34,092 nucleotides of DNA. It comes from Bacteroidetes bacterium HGW-Bacteroidetes-6. GTDB taxonomy: Bacteria; Bacteroidota; Bacteroidia; Bacteroidales; DTU049. The stretch is taken from positions 1 through 34,092 of the forward strand of contig PHDB01000041.1 in the NCBI GenBank assembly GCA_002842495.1, read 5' to 3'. The notes below the pieces were generated by a model. That model ran no database searches. It was not told where the DNA came from and was given only the letters and a program-made list of their open reading frames with translations. Numbering within the stretch: position 1 is the first letter of the stretch; each line of letters starts with the position of its first letter. The translations under genes were made by a program, and so were the position numbers. Below, piece by piece: positions 15,659 through 24,689 of the stretch.

Positions 15659-16880
15659 ACTATTTTTGATATTGATTCCGTTTTTATTTTACCTGCAAGC
15701 CGCAGGCCAAACCGTTACTGGAATCACAGTCAACACAAGTGGTAATCCGATTCAGGGAGTACATGTATCGTGCAAAGGCAAAAGTACCGGTGCTATAACT
15801 GATGCTTCAGGGAAGTTCAATCTTTCTGAAAACAGCAACTGCAATATTATTGTATTTAATCATCTCAATTACAAAACAAAAGAAATTCCTCTAAGCGAAT
15901 TGAGAATCAACAGCACGGTGATTTTGCAAGATACAACCTATATGATAAATCCGGTTGACATCTATTCGAAACCAGTCATTGCCCTTCTTCCCGATACTCC
16001 CCTTTTTATTAACGATTATGAAATAGCCAACGGGCATATTTATCTTTGTGCTTTCATGAACAGACAACTCGGCAAGCCACAATTGTTGTTAACCGATATG
16101 AATGGAAAAATCATGGATTCGAAGTCGCTGGAAGAAACAGGCGATTTATACAAAGATCCGGATGAATCGGTATATGTTTGCCAAAAAGACTATGCTTTTC
16201 AATTGATTACTGAAAATGAAAAACTGTATTTCTCGGAAGCGTTCGAGTCGAAATATGTTTTAAATGCACGCGAACATTGGACTCATTCCCTGGGTGATAG
16301 TCTCATCCTTCGGTATTATTATTATCGTAATCAGGGAATGAGTTATTTTATCCGACAGCTCCCCAACGATTCTGCATCGGAATGGTTGGTTTATGTTGAC
16401 GAAGAAGCTATCGATCGCATGAGCTGGGGTGGATTTTTCGACGGAAATGAATTTGATAAGCGTTTTGAAAGCCAGATTGTTTACAAACCTGTTCAAGTCC
16501 CTGTTTTCTTTGAAGAGAACAGAGTGCTGGCCTTTAATTTCATTAGTGGAAACATTGAATTTCTGGACAGCAGCGGAACATTGCAAAAGGAAGTAAAAAT
16601 GCAATATGCTGACATGAATAAAATCAAACCCGAAATATATTACGACAGCTATACAGGCAAGTATTACGGTCGCGAAATCCGCGCCGGATTAAACAGAATT
16701 GTCGCCATAGACATTGAAACAGGAAAGGCTCTTGAATCGTTTAGCTTCAAGGGTTATCCATTTATCGAAAAGCTGAAAATATATAACAACGTATTGTACT
16801 TTTTATACAAAGACTACTCGGGCGATGAATACAAGCGACTTTACAAAAGCCCACTGATAAAAAAATTCTCAGGGAATTGA
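15651..16880 (+). CDS. Exported protein with carboxypeptidase-D-regulatory-like domain, C-terminal part unknown
   Basis: A 409-residue protein starting at a GTG that overlaps the preceding stop (GTGAATAA). A signal peptide spans about residues 1-19 (LFLILIPFLFYLQAAGQ). Residues ~20-95 form a CarboxypepD_reg-like domain (TVTGITVNTSGNPIQGVHVS, then GAITDASGKFNLS). The remaining ~310 residues are rich in beta strands with repeated aromatic/acidic turns (ANGHIYLCAFMNRQ, LLLTDMNGKI, KLYFSEAFESKYV, RIVAIDIETGKALESFSFKG, NNVLYFLYKDYSGDEY), suggestive of a beta-propeller-like fold. No catalytic motif or T9SS signal is seen. It shares its N-terminal domain type with the first gene of the cluster, so both ends of the operon encode related exported modules. 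Confidence 0.75.
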   Translation: MNKLFLILIPFLFYLQAAGQTVTGITVNTSGNPIQGVHVSCKGKSTGAITDASGKFNLSENSNCNIIVFNHLNYKTKEIPLSELRINSTVILQDTTYMINPVDIYSKPVIALLPDTPLFINDYEIANGHIYLCAFMNRQLGKPQLLLTDMNGKIMDSKSLEETGDLYKDPDESVYVCQKDYAFQLITENEKLYFSEAFESKYVLNAREHWTHSLGDSLILRYYYYRNQGMSYFIRQLPNDSASEWLVYVDEEAIDRMSWGGFFDGNEFDKRFESQIVYKPVQVPVFFEENRVLAFNFISGNIEFLDSSGTLQKEVKMQYADMNKIKPEIYYDSYTGKYYGREIRAGLNRIVAIDIETGKALESFSFKGYPFIEKLKIYNNVLYFLYKDYSGDEYKRLYKSPLIKKFSGN

Positions 16881-16887
16881 TGTCTTT

Positions 16888-16903
16888 GAGAATACTTATT
16901 CTC
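16888..16903. terminator. Palindrome between convergent genes, possible bidirectional terminator
   Basis: GAGAATACTTATTCTC can form a 6-bp stem with a 4-base loop between the exported-protein gene and mutS2. The stem is weak and no clear T-run follows on the plus strand, so this is only a candidate. Confidence 0.25.
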
Positions 16904-16935
16904 TGTCTGCAAAGCAAAAAAACTCATAGCCCGTC

Positions 16936-19332
16936 TCAAACAAATCTCACCTCGGTGATTCCTTCTCCCCCAAATTCAAGTGCTGCATCTTTGTATTCGA
17001 GTATATCTTTATATTGAAACAGGTGTTTACGGATGACGCTTCTCAGAATGCCGTAGCCTTTGCCATGCAGAATAGAGAATGAGCGTACACCACTCAGCAA
17101 AGCATTGTCGAGAAACTTCTCCAGCTCAGCCAAAGCTTCTTCGGCACGCATTCCCCGGAAATCGAGTGTATAAACAGCTTCTTTCTTTTCGGCAACTATC
17201 TGGATTTTCTTTTTGACTGGAGCAGGCTTTGTGTTATTTTTCGGAACCAATACCAAACGGTCGGGATTCACGGTTATGGCTGCATTGCTGAACTGAACTC
17301 GCACCTTGTTGTTTTTGATTTCAAGCACTTCACCTGCATCGCCGCTTCCGTCCAATCGTACACGGTCGCCGGCAATCAATGGCCGCACCGGCATTTTTTC
17401 GGCAGGCTCCTGCTTTTTCATGGGGAGAGGCTCTATAATCTTTTCACTTTTTCTCACTAGTGAAGCTGATTTTTCTTCGAAATCTTTGCGAATGGCTTTC
17501 ACCTTCTCTTTTTCGGCCTGCTCCTGTCTGATGTCGCGAATGGTTTTTTCTATAAGCGCATTCACGTCGTGCAAAATGGTCTTTGCTTCGTTTTCAGCTT
17601 TTGCAAGAATGCCAGCACGTTTTTCTTGCAAACTTTTATTCAGTCGGTTGTATTTTTCGATAAGCTCAGACACAAATTCTTCTCCAACTTCAATTTGACG
17701 GCGGCGATCGTCGAGCTTAACCTTTTCATTCTCTAAATTCTGAACCATTTTCTCCATCTCGACGCGTCCTTGACCCAGTTTTTCTGAGGCTTCTGCAATC
17801 ACCTCTTCCGGAAGCCCGATTGAACGCGCTATTTCTATGGCAAAAGAACTTCCTGGTTTGCCAGTTGTCAAACGATACAAAGGTTTCAAATATTCATTGT
17901 CGAACAACATAGCTGCATTGGCAACACCAGTGTGGTTTGCCGCAAACATTTTCAGATTGAAATAATGTGTTGTAATAACACCATACACTTGTTTTCGATT
18001 GAGTACTCCCAGAACAGCTTCGGCAATGGCTCCGCCGCTTTCGGGCTCCGTTCCGCTCCCAAATTCGTCAATAAGAACCAGCGTTTGCGCATTCCCGGTT
18101 TCGATAAAGCGACGCATATTCAGCAAATGCGACGAGTAGGTACTCAGATCATTTTCAATCGATTGCTGATCGCCAATGTCGGTGAGAATTTGCTCAAATG
18201 CCTGCATCCGTGTTCCTTCGGCTACCGGCAACAAAAATCCGCACTGAAACATGTATTGCATTAAGCCTACCGTTTTCATGGCGACCGATTTTCCTCCGGC
18301 GTTCGGGCCACTTATAATTACAATTCGCTGGTCGGGGCGCAACTCTATATCGAGCGGAATAATCTTTTTGTTTTGTCGCTTGAGTGATTCTTCGAGTACC
18401 GGATGCCTGGCCTGCATTAAAACCGTTTCTCTGTTTTCGGAAAACACAGGCTTGGTTGCATTATGACTTATGGCCATTTTCGCTTTACCTCTTATGAAAT
18501 CGATTTCGCCCAGAAAGCCAATATTGCTGAGCAATTGCGGTGTTAATGGTCTGATGTCGTCGGCCAAAGCAATCAGAATGCGATGAATTTCCCGTTTTTC
18601 TTCGTATTCGAGATCCTGAACTTCGTTGTTGAGTTCAAAAATTTCAATGGGTTCAATATAAACTGTTTGTCCGGTAGCCGATTCGTCAAGAATCACGCCT
18701 TTGATGGAACGTTTTTTAGCAGCAGGAACGGGAATTACCAATCGGCCGCCACGCATATTCAGGTTGGCTTCTTCCTCAACCAGTCCTTTTTCTTTCATGC
18801 TTTTCAGCATGGAATGTATGCTTTTTTCTATTTTGCGACGCTGACTAACAATCGACTTGCGAATTTCGGCCAACCGTTCCGAAGCATTACTGCGGATTTC
18901 GCCGGTTTCGTCCAGAATATCACCAATACGCTTTCCGAGCGCACGGTCAAATATCTGTTCTGCAACCAGCGCTCCCAACAGTGGCGTTTTTTCTTCGTTC
19001 TGACGCAACAATGCCAATAAGTCGTTCATCTTTTCGATGATAAAAGCAATTGTTTGCAGTGTCTCAATCTCTATTGGTGTTCCGGGCGTTTTGATGCGTG
19101 CGAGTTCTTCGCGGATATCGCCGAATGCAAGGGCTGGCAAGCCACCTTGATATTCGAGAATATACTTCATTTCTGCAGTAAGCGATAGAGCTCGTTCGAT
19201 TTGCGTAGCCCGATTGGTAAAAAACTCACCCGAAGCCAGCTCGCACCCTACCGGAGTAAAACAGTCGGCCAGCAGTTTACTGCGGATTTCGGTAAAACCG
19301 AGTGAAGATTCTATGATGTCGAATGTGTTCAA
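16936..19332 (-). CDS. mutS2: MutS2 family ATPase/endonuclease
   Basis: About 798 residues of MutS2. Family roles are suppression of homologous recombination and, in Firmicutes, rescue of collided ribosomes (RqcU). The P-loop is GPNAGGKS (342-349), followed by the Walker B/signature region LVLIDEFGSGTEPESGGAIA and THYFNLKMFAANH. A long coiled coil (MEKMVQNLENEKVKLDDRRR onwards) links to a KOW-like segment and a C-terminal Smr nuclease domain with LDFRGMR and HGKGYG. The N-terminal mismatch-binding domain of MutS is absent, as expected. The TTG at 19332 is preferred as start because a -7 box lies at 19357-19350; a TTG at 19383 would put that promoter inside the coding region. The resulting N-terminus, NTFDIIESSLGFTEIRSKLL, fits the family. 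Confidence 0.94.
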   Translation of the reverse strand: MNTFDIIESSLGFTEIRSKLLADCFTPVGCELASGEFFTNRATQIERALSLTAEMKYILEYQGGLPALAFGDIREELARIKTPGTPIEIETLQTIAFIIEKMNDLLALLRQNEEKTPLLGALVAEQIFDRALGKRIGDILDETGEIRSNASERLAEIRKSIVSQRRKIEKSIHSMLKSMKEKGLVEEEANLNMRGGRLVIPVPAAKKRSIKGVILDESATGQTVYIEPIEIFELNNEVQDLEYEEKREIHRILIALADDIRPLTPQLLSNIGFLGEIDFIRGKAKMAISHNATKPVFSENRETVLMQARHPVLEESLKRQNKKIIPLDIELRPDQRIVIISGPNAGGKSVAMKTVGLMQYMFQCGFLLPVAEGTRMQAFEQILTDIGDQQSIENDLSTYSSHLLNMRRFIETGNAQTLVLIDEFGSGTEPESGGAIAEAVLGVLNRKQVYGVITTHYFNLKMFAANHTGVANAAMLFDNEYLKPLYRLTTGKPGSSFAIEIARSIGLPEEVIAEASEKLGQGRVEMEKMVQNLENEKVKLDDRRRQIEVGEEFVSELIEKYNRLNKSLQEKRAGILAKAENEAKTILHDVNALIEKTIRDIRQEQAEKEKVKAIRKDFEEKSASLVRKSEKIIEPLPMKKQEPAEKMPVRPLIAGDRVRLDGSGDAGEVLEIKNNKVRVQFSNAAITVNPDRLVLVPKNNTKPAPVKKKIQIVAEKKEAVYTLDFRGMRAEEALAELEKFLDNALLSGVRSFSILHGKGYGILRSVIRKHLFQYKDILEYKDAALEFGGEGITEVRFV

Positions 19333-19349
19333 GGCGAGTTTTAAGTTTG

Positions 19350-19357
19350 CAAAGATA
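19350..19357 (-). promoter_or_regulatory. -7 element (TATCTTTG, minus strand) before mutS2
   Basis: On the minus strand the sequence reads TATCTTTGCAAA, 17 bp before the TTG start at 19332. A minus-strand TTG at 19383-19381 is 23 bp upstream, at the edge of normal -33 spacing. Confidence 0.55.
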
Positions 19358-19434
19358 CAAAAACACATTGGCGTGCAATTCAATTCGCAACAGGCTTATC
19401 CGCAACAGTAAACATGTGGCTGCAAAAATCGTCT

Positions 19435-19442
19435 TATCTTTG
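19435..19442 (+). promoter_or_regulatory. -7 element (TATCTTTG) before lysS
   Basis: The sequence TATCTTTGCAAA is the same 12 bases as the mutS2 box on the other strand, and lies 16 bp before the lysS ATG at 19459. It argues against the longer reading frame from 19414. Confidence 0.55.
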
Positions 19443-19458
19443 CAAAAATTTTCGAGCT

Positions 19459-21177
19459 ATGGCAGAATTATCCGAACAGGAATTATTGCGCCGCGATGCG
19501 CTGAAAGAACTGAAAGAGATGGGCATCGATGCTTATCCGGCTGCTTTGTATCCTGTAACAACCTATTCGGGCGAAATCCTGAACAAATACAACAATAATC
19601 CTGAAAAATTCAAAGAAGTTACCGTTGCCGGCCGGATTATGTCGCGCCGAATCATGGGTGCAGCTTCTTTTGTTGAAATTCAGGATACTGAAGGCCGTAT
19701 TCAGGTTTATGTCAAACGCGACGATCTTTGTCCGGGCGAAGACAAGACAATGTACAATACTGTTTTCAAACGCTTGCTCGATATCGGCGATATTGTGGGA
19801 GTCCGGGGATTTGTTTTTGTGACTCAGATGGGCGAAATCACTGTTCATGCACAGGAACTTACTTTACTCAGTAAATCGCTCACGCCGTTGCCTATTGTTA
19901 AAGAAAAAGATGATAAAGTTTACGATGCTTTCACCGATCCCGAACAGCGCTACCGCAACCGTTCGCTCGACTTGGTAGTTAATCCTCATGTTCGTGAAAC
20001 ATTTGTAAAACGTTCACGCCTGGCTGCATCGATGCGCGAATTTCTTTCGTCGAAAGGCTATCTCGAAGTGGAAACGCCTATCCTGCAACCTATTTATGGC
20101 GGAGCAGCTGCCCGTCCGTTCAAGACTTTTCATAACACATTGCAAACCACATTGTATTTGCGAATTGCCAACGAATTGTATCTAAAGCGCTTGATTGTTG
20201 GTGGTTTTGACGGTGTGTACGAATTTGCAAAAGACTTCCGCAACGAAGGAATGGATCGCTTTCACAATCCGGAATTCACCCAAATGGAACTTTATGTGGC
20301 CTACAAAGACTACAACTGGATGGCCGAATTGGTGGAGGAAATGGTTGAAAAGATTGCAATCGACCTCACTGGAGCCACTGTGGTTCGTGTTGGCGAACAT
20401 GATATCGATTTCAAACGACCATGGAAACGTCTTACCATGTTCGAAGCTATTCAGGAATACAATGGCATCGACATTTCGGGGATGAACGAAGATGAATTGC
20501 GGGCCACAGCTACTAAATTAAAAATCGAAACCGATGCATCGATGGGCAAAGGGAAGTTGATTGATGAAATTTTTGGAGAAACAGTAGAAGGAAAGCTTAT
20601 TCAACCAACTTTTATTACCGATTACCCTGTTGAAATGTCACCGTTAGCCAAAAAACACCGCAGCAAAGAAGGATTGGTGGAGCGTTTCGAAGCTATTGTG
20701 AACGGAAAAGAAATCTGCAATGCCTACAGCGAGCTCAATGACCCAATCGACCAGCGCAGGCGCTTCGAAGATCAATTGGAGCTTGGTAAGCGCGGCGACG
20801 AAGAAGCTATGATGCTCGACGAAGATTTCCTTCGTGCTATTGAGCTCGGAATGCCTCCAACAGCAGGTCTCGGAATCGGAATCGATCGTTTGGCTATGAT
20901 TATGACCAATAGCCCTTCAATTCAGGACGTTCTTTTCTTCCCGCAAATGCGACCCGAGAAAAAGAAAGAAGCCATCACTCCCGAACAACTTGTTGAAGCA
21001 GGTGTTCATTCCGATTGGGCTCCCGTTGTTATAAAAATGGGATTTACATCTGTTGATGACCTTAAAAACGCTAATCCAAACAAGCTCTTCAACGACTTGG
21101 GCGGAATGCGCAAAAAGCTTAAACTCGATATTACTATGCCCACGTTGGATGATGTTAAAAATTGGTGTGGCAAGTAA
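19459..21177 (+). CDS. lysS: Lysyl-tRNA synthetase, class II
   Basis: A 572-residue cytoplasmic enzyme that charges tRNA(Lys). The N-terminal OB-fold anticodon-binding domain ([20 protein letters not shown], then [13 protein letters not shown]) is followed by the class II catalytic core: [11 protein letters not shown], motif 2 with [18 protein letters not shown] (Arg261 in FRNE), and motif 3 [11 protein letters not shown] with Arg477. After the usual end ([14 protein letters not shown]) there is an extra C-terminal region of ~70 residues ([20 protein letters not shown], then [17 protein letters not shown]) resembling helix-hairpin-helix extensions seen in Bacteroidota LysRS. The ATG at 19459 is chosen from the promoter box and the MAELSEQE N-terminus. 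It is divergent from mutS2. Confidence 0.97.
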   Translation: MAELSEQELLRRDALKELKEMGIDAYPAALYPVTTYSGEILNKYNNNPEKFKEVTVAGRIMSRRIMGAASFVEIQDTEGRIQVYVKRDDLCPGEDKTMYNTVFKRLLDIGDIVGVRGFVFVTQMGEITVHAQELTLLSKSLTPLPIVKEKDDKVYDAFTDPEQRYRNRSLDLVVNPHVRETFVKRSRLAASMREFLSSKGYLEVETPILQPIYGGAAARPFKTFHNTLQTTLYLRIANELYLKRLIVGGFDGVYEFAKDFRNEGMDRFHNPEFTQMELYVAYKDYNWMAELVEEMVEKIAIDLTGATVVRVGEHDIDFKRPWKRLTMFEAIQEYNGIDISGMNEDELRATATKLKIETDASMGKGKLIDEIFGETVEGKLIQPTFITDYPVEMSPLAKKHRSKEGLVERFEAIVNGKEICNAYSELNDPIDQRRRFEDQLELGKRGDEEAMMLDEDFLRAIELGMPPTAGLGIGIDRLAMIMTNSPSIQDVLFFPQMRPEKKKEAITPEQLVEAGVHSDWAPVVIKMGFTSVDDLKNANPNKLFNDLGGMRKKLKLDITMPTLDDVKNWCGK

Positions 21178-21461
21178 AAATCTTAGTTGCGCAAGTATAA
21201 AGTGAAATTAAAACCACTATTGCCATATTTCAACTGACTCAATATAGCTCCTTCGCTTTATTTTTAGTCACATTCATTTCTGTGACATGAACCTGTCGAA
21301 ATACTGTTATGTTCGCAGACAGCTGGATATTATGTCTAGAGCAAGATGTCCTTTGCCTGTGGAGTCAAAGGAATAAGACTAAGGTAATCAGCTTGACTTA
21401 AATGCATTAAATAAGAAAATGACAACTTTGCTCTCTGCTATTTAAAATCGGGATTTATTTC
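21178..21461. other. 284-bp spacer between convergent lysS and esterase genes
   Basis: No gene is supported. The only structure seen is a short inverted repeat (GTCACA at 21267-21272, TGTGAC at 21281-21286) able to form a 6-bp stem with an 8-base loop. It has no T-run downstream on either strand, so a terminator is not secure. Confidence 0.35.
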
Positions 21462-22568
21462 TTATTCTTTCACAAACCGGCTACTGGCCTTTGTTCTGGC
21501 TGTTGTAAGCTGGAGAACATAAATCCCTGAGAGAAGACCTGAAACATCAAGCGAAGAAAAGCCATTGGTGAAGTTTTGCTCTATCAGCAAGCGACCCGAA
21601 TAATCAAAGATGTTCAAAACACCATCTTCGCTACCACAAGCTACTTGAATCGTATTAGCCGCAGGATTGGGGAAAATGCTGATTTGTTGCATTTGCTGCT
21701 CGTCAACCGAAAGGGTTGTATGTTGAAAACGTTTAAAGAAATTCCAGATTTCGACAGTATATGAAATATCGTTAACAACAGGCATTAGCCATGTATGTGT
21801 AGCATTGGTTACTTTATAGAAATACACTTCCGACCCTTGATTTCCGTTGAGATACTGGTACAAATCAACCGTCATTCCATCCGAAGCCACATCGGGCAAT
21901 GCAGAGTGAATAGGAATAATATCGGTGCCATCAAATTGCACCCAATAATCAACCAGTGCTTCAGCATCGTTTCCGTACAGATTGCCTGTGTAATACACTG
22001 TTGAATCGGCAGTGCCATGGAAATGCGCAACCGGAATAGGGCGAAAAGGGTTGCAGTTGCAGGATGTGCCAATGGTGCCAGCAACCGAAGCTGTAGCTGC
22101 AATTCGGGTTCCAAGTTGGCAAGCAAGACGGTTTGCCATAAAACCACCCATAGAAAAGCCACAAACATATACGCGTGTCGGGTCGATGTTGTATAAATCC
22201 GAAGTTGTATCAATCAATGCACTGATAAAGCCTACATCATCGATAGTACCATTCAGTGTGATGCCATAAATACTGGCGCCACTATTCCATGCCGTTCCGT
22301 ATGGACTCGATACTGCCTGCGGATAAAGTGTAATAAACTGAGCTGAATCAGCCAACAGATGCATGCCGATACCACTAAAATTAGTCATGTTGTCACCTAG
22401 ACCATGCAGACAAATCACCAAAGGCACAGGATTGCTTCCTGTGTACGACGCAGGTACATATTCTTTATATTGACGTGTCAAACCACCATGTAAAATAGTT
22501 TTGGTGGTTTGTGCATGAACACATAGAAATAAAGATGCAAAAAACAACGTAAGCAATGTGGTTCTCAT
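21462..22568 (-). CDS. T9SS-exported esterase (PHB depolymerase/LpqC-like)
   Basis: A 368-residue alpha/beta hydrolase of the polyhydroxybutyrate depolymerase / feruloyl esterase (LpqC) group. A signal peptide covers residues 1-19. The oxyanion-side motif CLHGLGDN (53-60) and nucleophile elbow GFSMGG with Ser139 are clear. Asp188 (HGTADSTV) and His258 (ATHTW) complete a plausible triad. A short linker leads to a T9SS type A sorting domain from about residue 296 (ISIFPNPAANTIQV, then NIFDYSGRLL, then LSGIYVLQL). It should be secreted or surface-held and cleave esters of a polymer or a hydroxycinnamoyl polysaccharide; the substrate cannot be separated by sequence. It lies 27 bp after the ABC exporter gene with its own -7 box between them. 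Confidence 0.88.
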   Translation of the reverse strand: MRTTLLTLFFASLFLCVHAQTTKTILHGGLTRQYKEYVPASYTGSNPVPLVICLHGLGDNMTNFSGIGMHLLADSAQFITLYPQAVSSPYGTAWNSGASIYGITLNGTIDDVGFISALIDTTSDLYNIDPTRVYVCGFSMGGFMANRLACQLGTRIAATASVAGTIGTSCNCNPFRPIPVAHFHGTADSTVYYTGNLYGNDAEALVDYWVQFDGTDIIPIHSALPDVASDGMTVDLYQYLNGNQGSEVYFYKVTNATHTWLMPVVNDISYTVEIWNFFKRFQHTTLSVDEQQMQQISIFPNPAANTIQVACGSEDGVLNIFDYSGRLLIEQNFTNGFSSLDVSGLLSGIYVLQLTTARTKASSRFVKE

Positions 22569-22579
22569 GACATTTTTTT

Positions 22580-22587
22580 CAAAAATA
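22580..22587 (-). promoter_or_regulatory. -7 element (TATTTTTG, minus strand) before the esterase
   Basis: It matches TAnnTTTG on the minus strand, 11 bp before the ATG at 22568, within the 27-bp gap after the ABC exporter gene. The tract is T-rich, so chance matching is a real risk. Confidence 0.35.
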
Positions 22588-22595
22588 CAATTTTT

Positions 22596-24419
22596 TTATT
22601 TTCCGAACATCTGCAAGTCGTACAGTCGCCTGTAGTGACCATTCATCGCTAAGAGTTCTTCGTGTTTTCCTTGTTCAACAACTTTTCCCTGACTCAAAAC
22701 AACGATGTTATCAGCTTTTATAATTGTTGACAAACGATGAGCAATCACTAACGATGTACGATCGCTCATGAGTCGCTCAAGCGCATCCTGAACCATACGT
22801 TCGTTTTCGGAGTCGAGCGACGATGTTGCCTCATCGAGAATGAGCACCGGTGGATTTTTCATGATAGCTCGTGCAATGCTAATTCGTTGACGTTGACCAC
22901 CACTGAGCTTAGTTCCCCGTTCACCTATCGATGTTTGGTAACCATCGGAACTCTCCATAATGAATTCGTGAGCATTGGCAACACGTGCTGCATTTTCGAC
23001 CGCTTCGGCAGAAGCATCGGGCATTCCGAATGCAATATTGTTGAAAAATGTGTCGTTGAACAAAATTGGCTCTTGATTCACTATACCAAACAGGCTGCGC
23101 AGACTTTTTATGCTTAACTTACGAATAGGAATGTCGTCCACCAGAATTTCGCCATCGGTAACATCGAAAAAACGTGGAAGTAAATCAACCAGTGTTGTTT
23201 TTCCAGCTCCCGAAGTACCTACTAATGCAACTGTGTGGCCTTTTGGCACCGATAAATTTATGTTGTTGAGCACATAATCGGTTTCGTAGCGAAACGAAAC
23301 ATCGCTGTAACGGATTCCTTTTTTGAATTCGCCCATATCTATCGGATTCTCGCAATCGTGAATACTAATGTCAGCATTAAGCAATTCTTCTACTCTATCG
23401 AGCGAAGCCAGTCCTTTTTGAACACCATAGTATGCAGTTGAAAAACTTTTAGCCGGTGCAATTATTTGCGAGAATATCATGATGTAAGCTATAAAAGCTT
23501 CGGGCGAAAATGTCGATGATTTGTCAAGAACCATACTAGCTCCGAGAAACAAAATCACAACCATCACCAGAATTGAAATAAATTCAGTGAGAGGTGAAGC
23601 CAGATTGCGACGACGAAAAATGCGAATCATTAAGCGAGTGTAGCGCCTGTTGGTATCGGCAGTCTTTTTATACACAACATCTTCGGAGGTGAAAGCTTTG
23701 ATAATACGCAGTCCGTGAAGTGTTTCATCAATCATCGACGTAAGAAGTCCAAGTCGTTCCTGACTGGTTTTCGATTTCCTTCGAAGCGATTTGCCGATAT
23801 TTCCAAGCACAACACCTATTATTGGCAACATGGCAATGATGATAAGAGTGAGTTTAAAATTCATCAGCATTAAACTGGTGAGATAAACCAAGATGGTTAT
23901 TGGATCGCGAAAAAGTACCTGGATCGACGACATTACGCTATTATCAACCTCCTGAACGTCATTCGACATCCGACTCATAAGGTCTCCCTTGCGTTCATTG
24001 GAAAAATACGAAAGCGGTAGATTCAAAACTTTGCGATACATATTGTTGCGCATGTCTTCTACAATTCCATTGCGAACCGGAGCCATAAAATAGGTTGACA
24101 AATACGAAAACAGATTGCGCATGAGGAATAAAGCCACAATAATACTGCAAACAATAATAAGAGTTTGCTTGGTTCCATAATCGATCAGGAGCGATGAAAT
24201 GAGATAGTTGAAGTTGTGCTGAACAGCTGAAAGACTCAATTCGAATGGCACCGTTTCGGTAACCAAATGATCCATACCAAACAACACACGCAAAAACGGA
24301 ATGACCATGGCAATTGAAAACAATGACGACACCACGGTTAGGATGTTAAAAAGCAGATAAAGAAAGGTCTGACGCCAGTAACCTTTCAGCAGCTTAAGCA
24401 TCCGTGAAATACTTTTCAT
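22596..24419 (-). CDS. MsbA-like ABC exporter (fused permease and ATPase)
   Basis: About 607 residues of a type IV ABC exporter half-transporter working as a homodimer in the cytoplasmic membrane. Six membrane helices occupy roughly residues 15-310, with coupling-helix features (LSYFSNERKGDLMSRMSNDV). The ATPase domain has Walker A GTSGAGKTT (401-409, Lys407), Q-loop IVNQEPILFND, signature LSGGQRQR (505-512), Walker B VLILDEATSSLD and H-loop AHRLS. Members move lipid A core, lipids, peptides or drugs; MsbA is the closest essential family, but the substrate is not determined here. The ATG at 24419 (KSISRMLKLLKGYWRQ) is chosen because a -7 box lies 24 bp upstream; the longer frame from 24539 would start before that promoter. 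Confidence 0.9.
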   Translation of the reverse strand: MKSISRMLKLLKGYWRQTFLYLLFNILTVVSSLFSIAMVIPFLRVLFGMDHLVTETVPFELSLSAVQHNFNYLISSLLIDYGTKQTLIIVCSIIVALFLMRNLFSYLSTYFMAPVRNGIVEDMRNNMYRKVLNLPLSYFSNERKGDLMSRMSNDVQEVDNSVMSSIQVLFRDPITILVYLTSLMLMNFKLTLIIIAMLPIIGVVLGNIGKSLRRKSKTSQERLGLLTSMIDETLHGLRIIKAFTSEDVVYKKTADTNRRYTRLMIRIFRRRNLASPLTEFISILVMVVILFLGASMVLDKSSTFSPEAFIAYIMIFSQIIAPAKSFSTAYYGVQKGLASLDRVEELLNADISIHDCENPIDMGEFKKGIRYSDVSFRYETDYVLNNINLSVPKGHTVALVGTSGAGKTTLVDLLPRFFDVTDGEILVDDIPIRKLSIKSLRSLFGIVNQEPILFNDTFFNNIAFGMPDASAEAVENAARVANAHEFIMESSDGYQTSIGERGTKLSGGQRQRISIARAIMKNPPVLILDEATSSLDSENERMVQDALERLMSDRTSLVIAHRLSTIIKADNIVVLSQGKVVEQGKHEELLAMNGHYRRLYDLQMFGK

Positions 24420-24443
24420 AATGCAGATTAACTTGAGTTGCAG

Positions 24444-24451
24444 CAAAGGTA
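24444..24451 (-). promoter_or_regulatory. -7 element (TACCTTTG, minus strand) before the ABC exporter
   Basis: A minus-strand TAnnTTTG box, 24 bp before the ATG at 24419, with a minus-strand TTTG (24479-24476) 24 bp farther upstream. It supports the shorter start of the exporter. Confidence 0.5.
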
Positions 24452-24637
24452 AGAAAAATGCCAAGAGAAAAATATCAAATTCCACAGACATCCCAGCATC
24501 GGTAATGACTTCGCCAACAAGCTCTGGATATTTAGACAACAGTTTATATAGACTCTGTTTTAAGTATCTGGCTCCTAATTCGTGGCGATTCTATTTTTGA
24601 AATTCAGCAACACATTTGCCTAGCTAATGCAACCAAA

Positions 24638-24669
24638 TTTGCGTATTTCCGTTTTTTGCCTTAGGTTTG
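24638..24669 (+). promoter_or_regulatory. Full Bacteroidota promoter for purL (TTTG-N20-TAGGTTTG)
   Basis: A -33 TTTG at 24638-24641 and a -7 TAGGTTTG at 24662-24669 are separated by 20 bp, the preferred spacing for the primary sigma factor of this phylum. The purL ATG follows 20 bp later. Confidence 0.65.
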
Positions 24670-24689
24670 CAAAATAATCCAGGATAGCG

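Noticed and set aside
16936..19332. Long plus-strand frames opposite mutS2 and similar antisense frames elsewhere
   Set aside because: They lie fully inside strongly supported genes and show no domain pattern; they reflect codon bias of the true strand.
19333..19383. Upstream TTG start for mutS2 giving an 815-residue protein
   Set aside because: The added 17 residues are unlike the family N-terminus and would contain the -7 promoter box.
21287..21376. 29-codon reading frame in the lysS-esterase spacer
   Set aside because: Short, no promoter box or ribosome-binding signal, and composition unlike a real peptide gene.
24420..24539. Upstream start for the ABC exporter giving 647 residues
   Set aside because: The extra 40 residues span a -7 box and are not typical of MsbA-like exporters.
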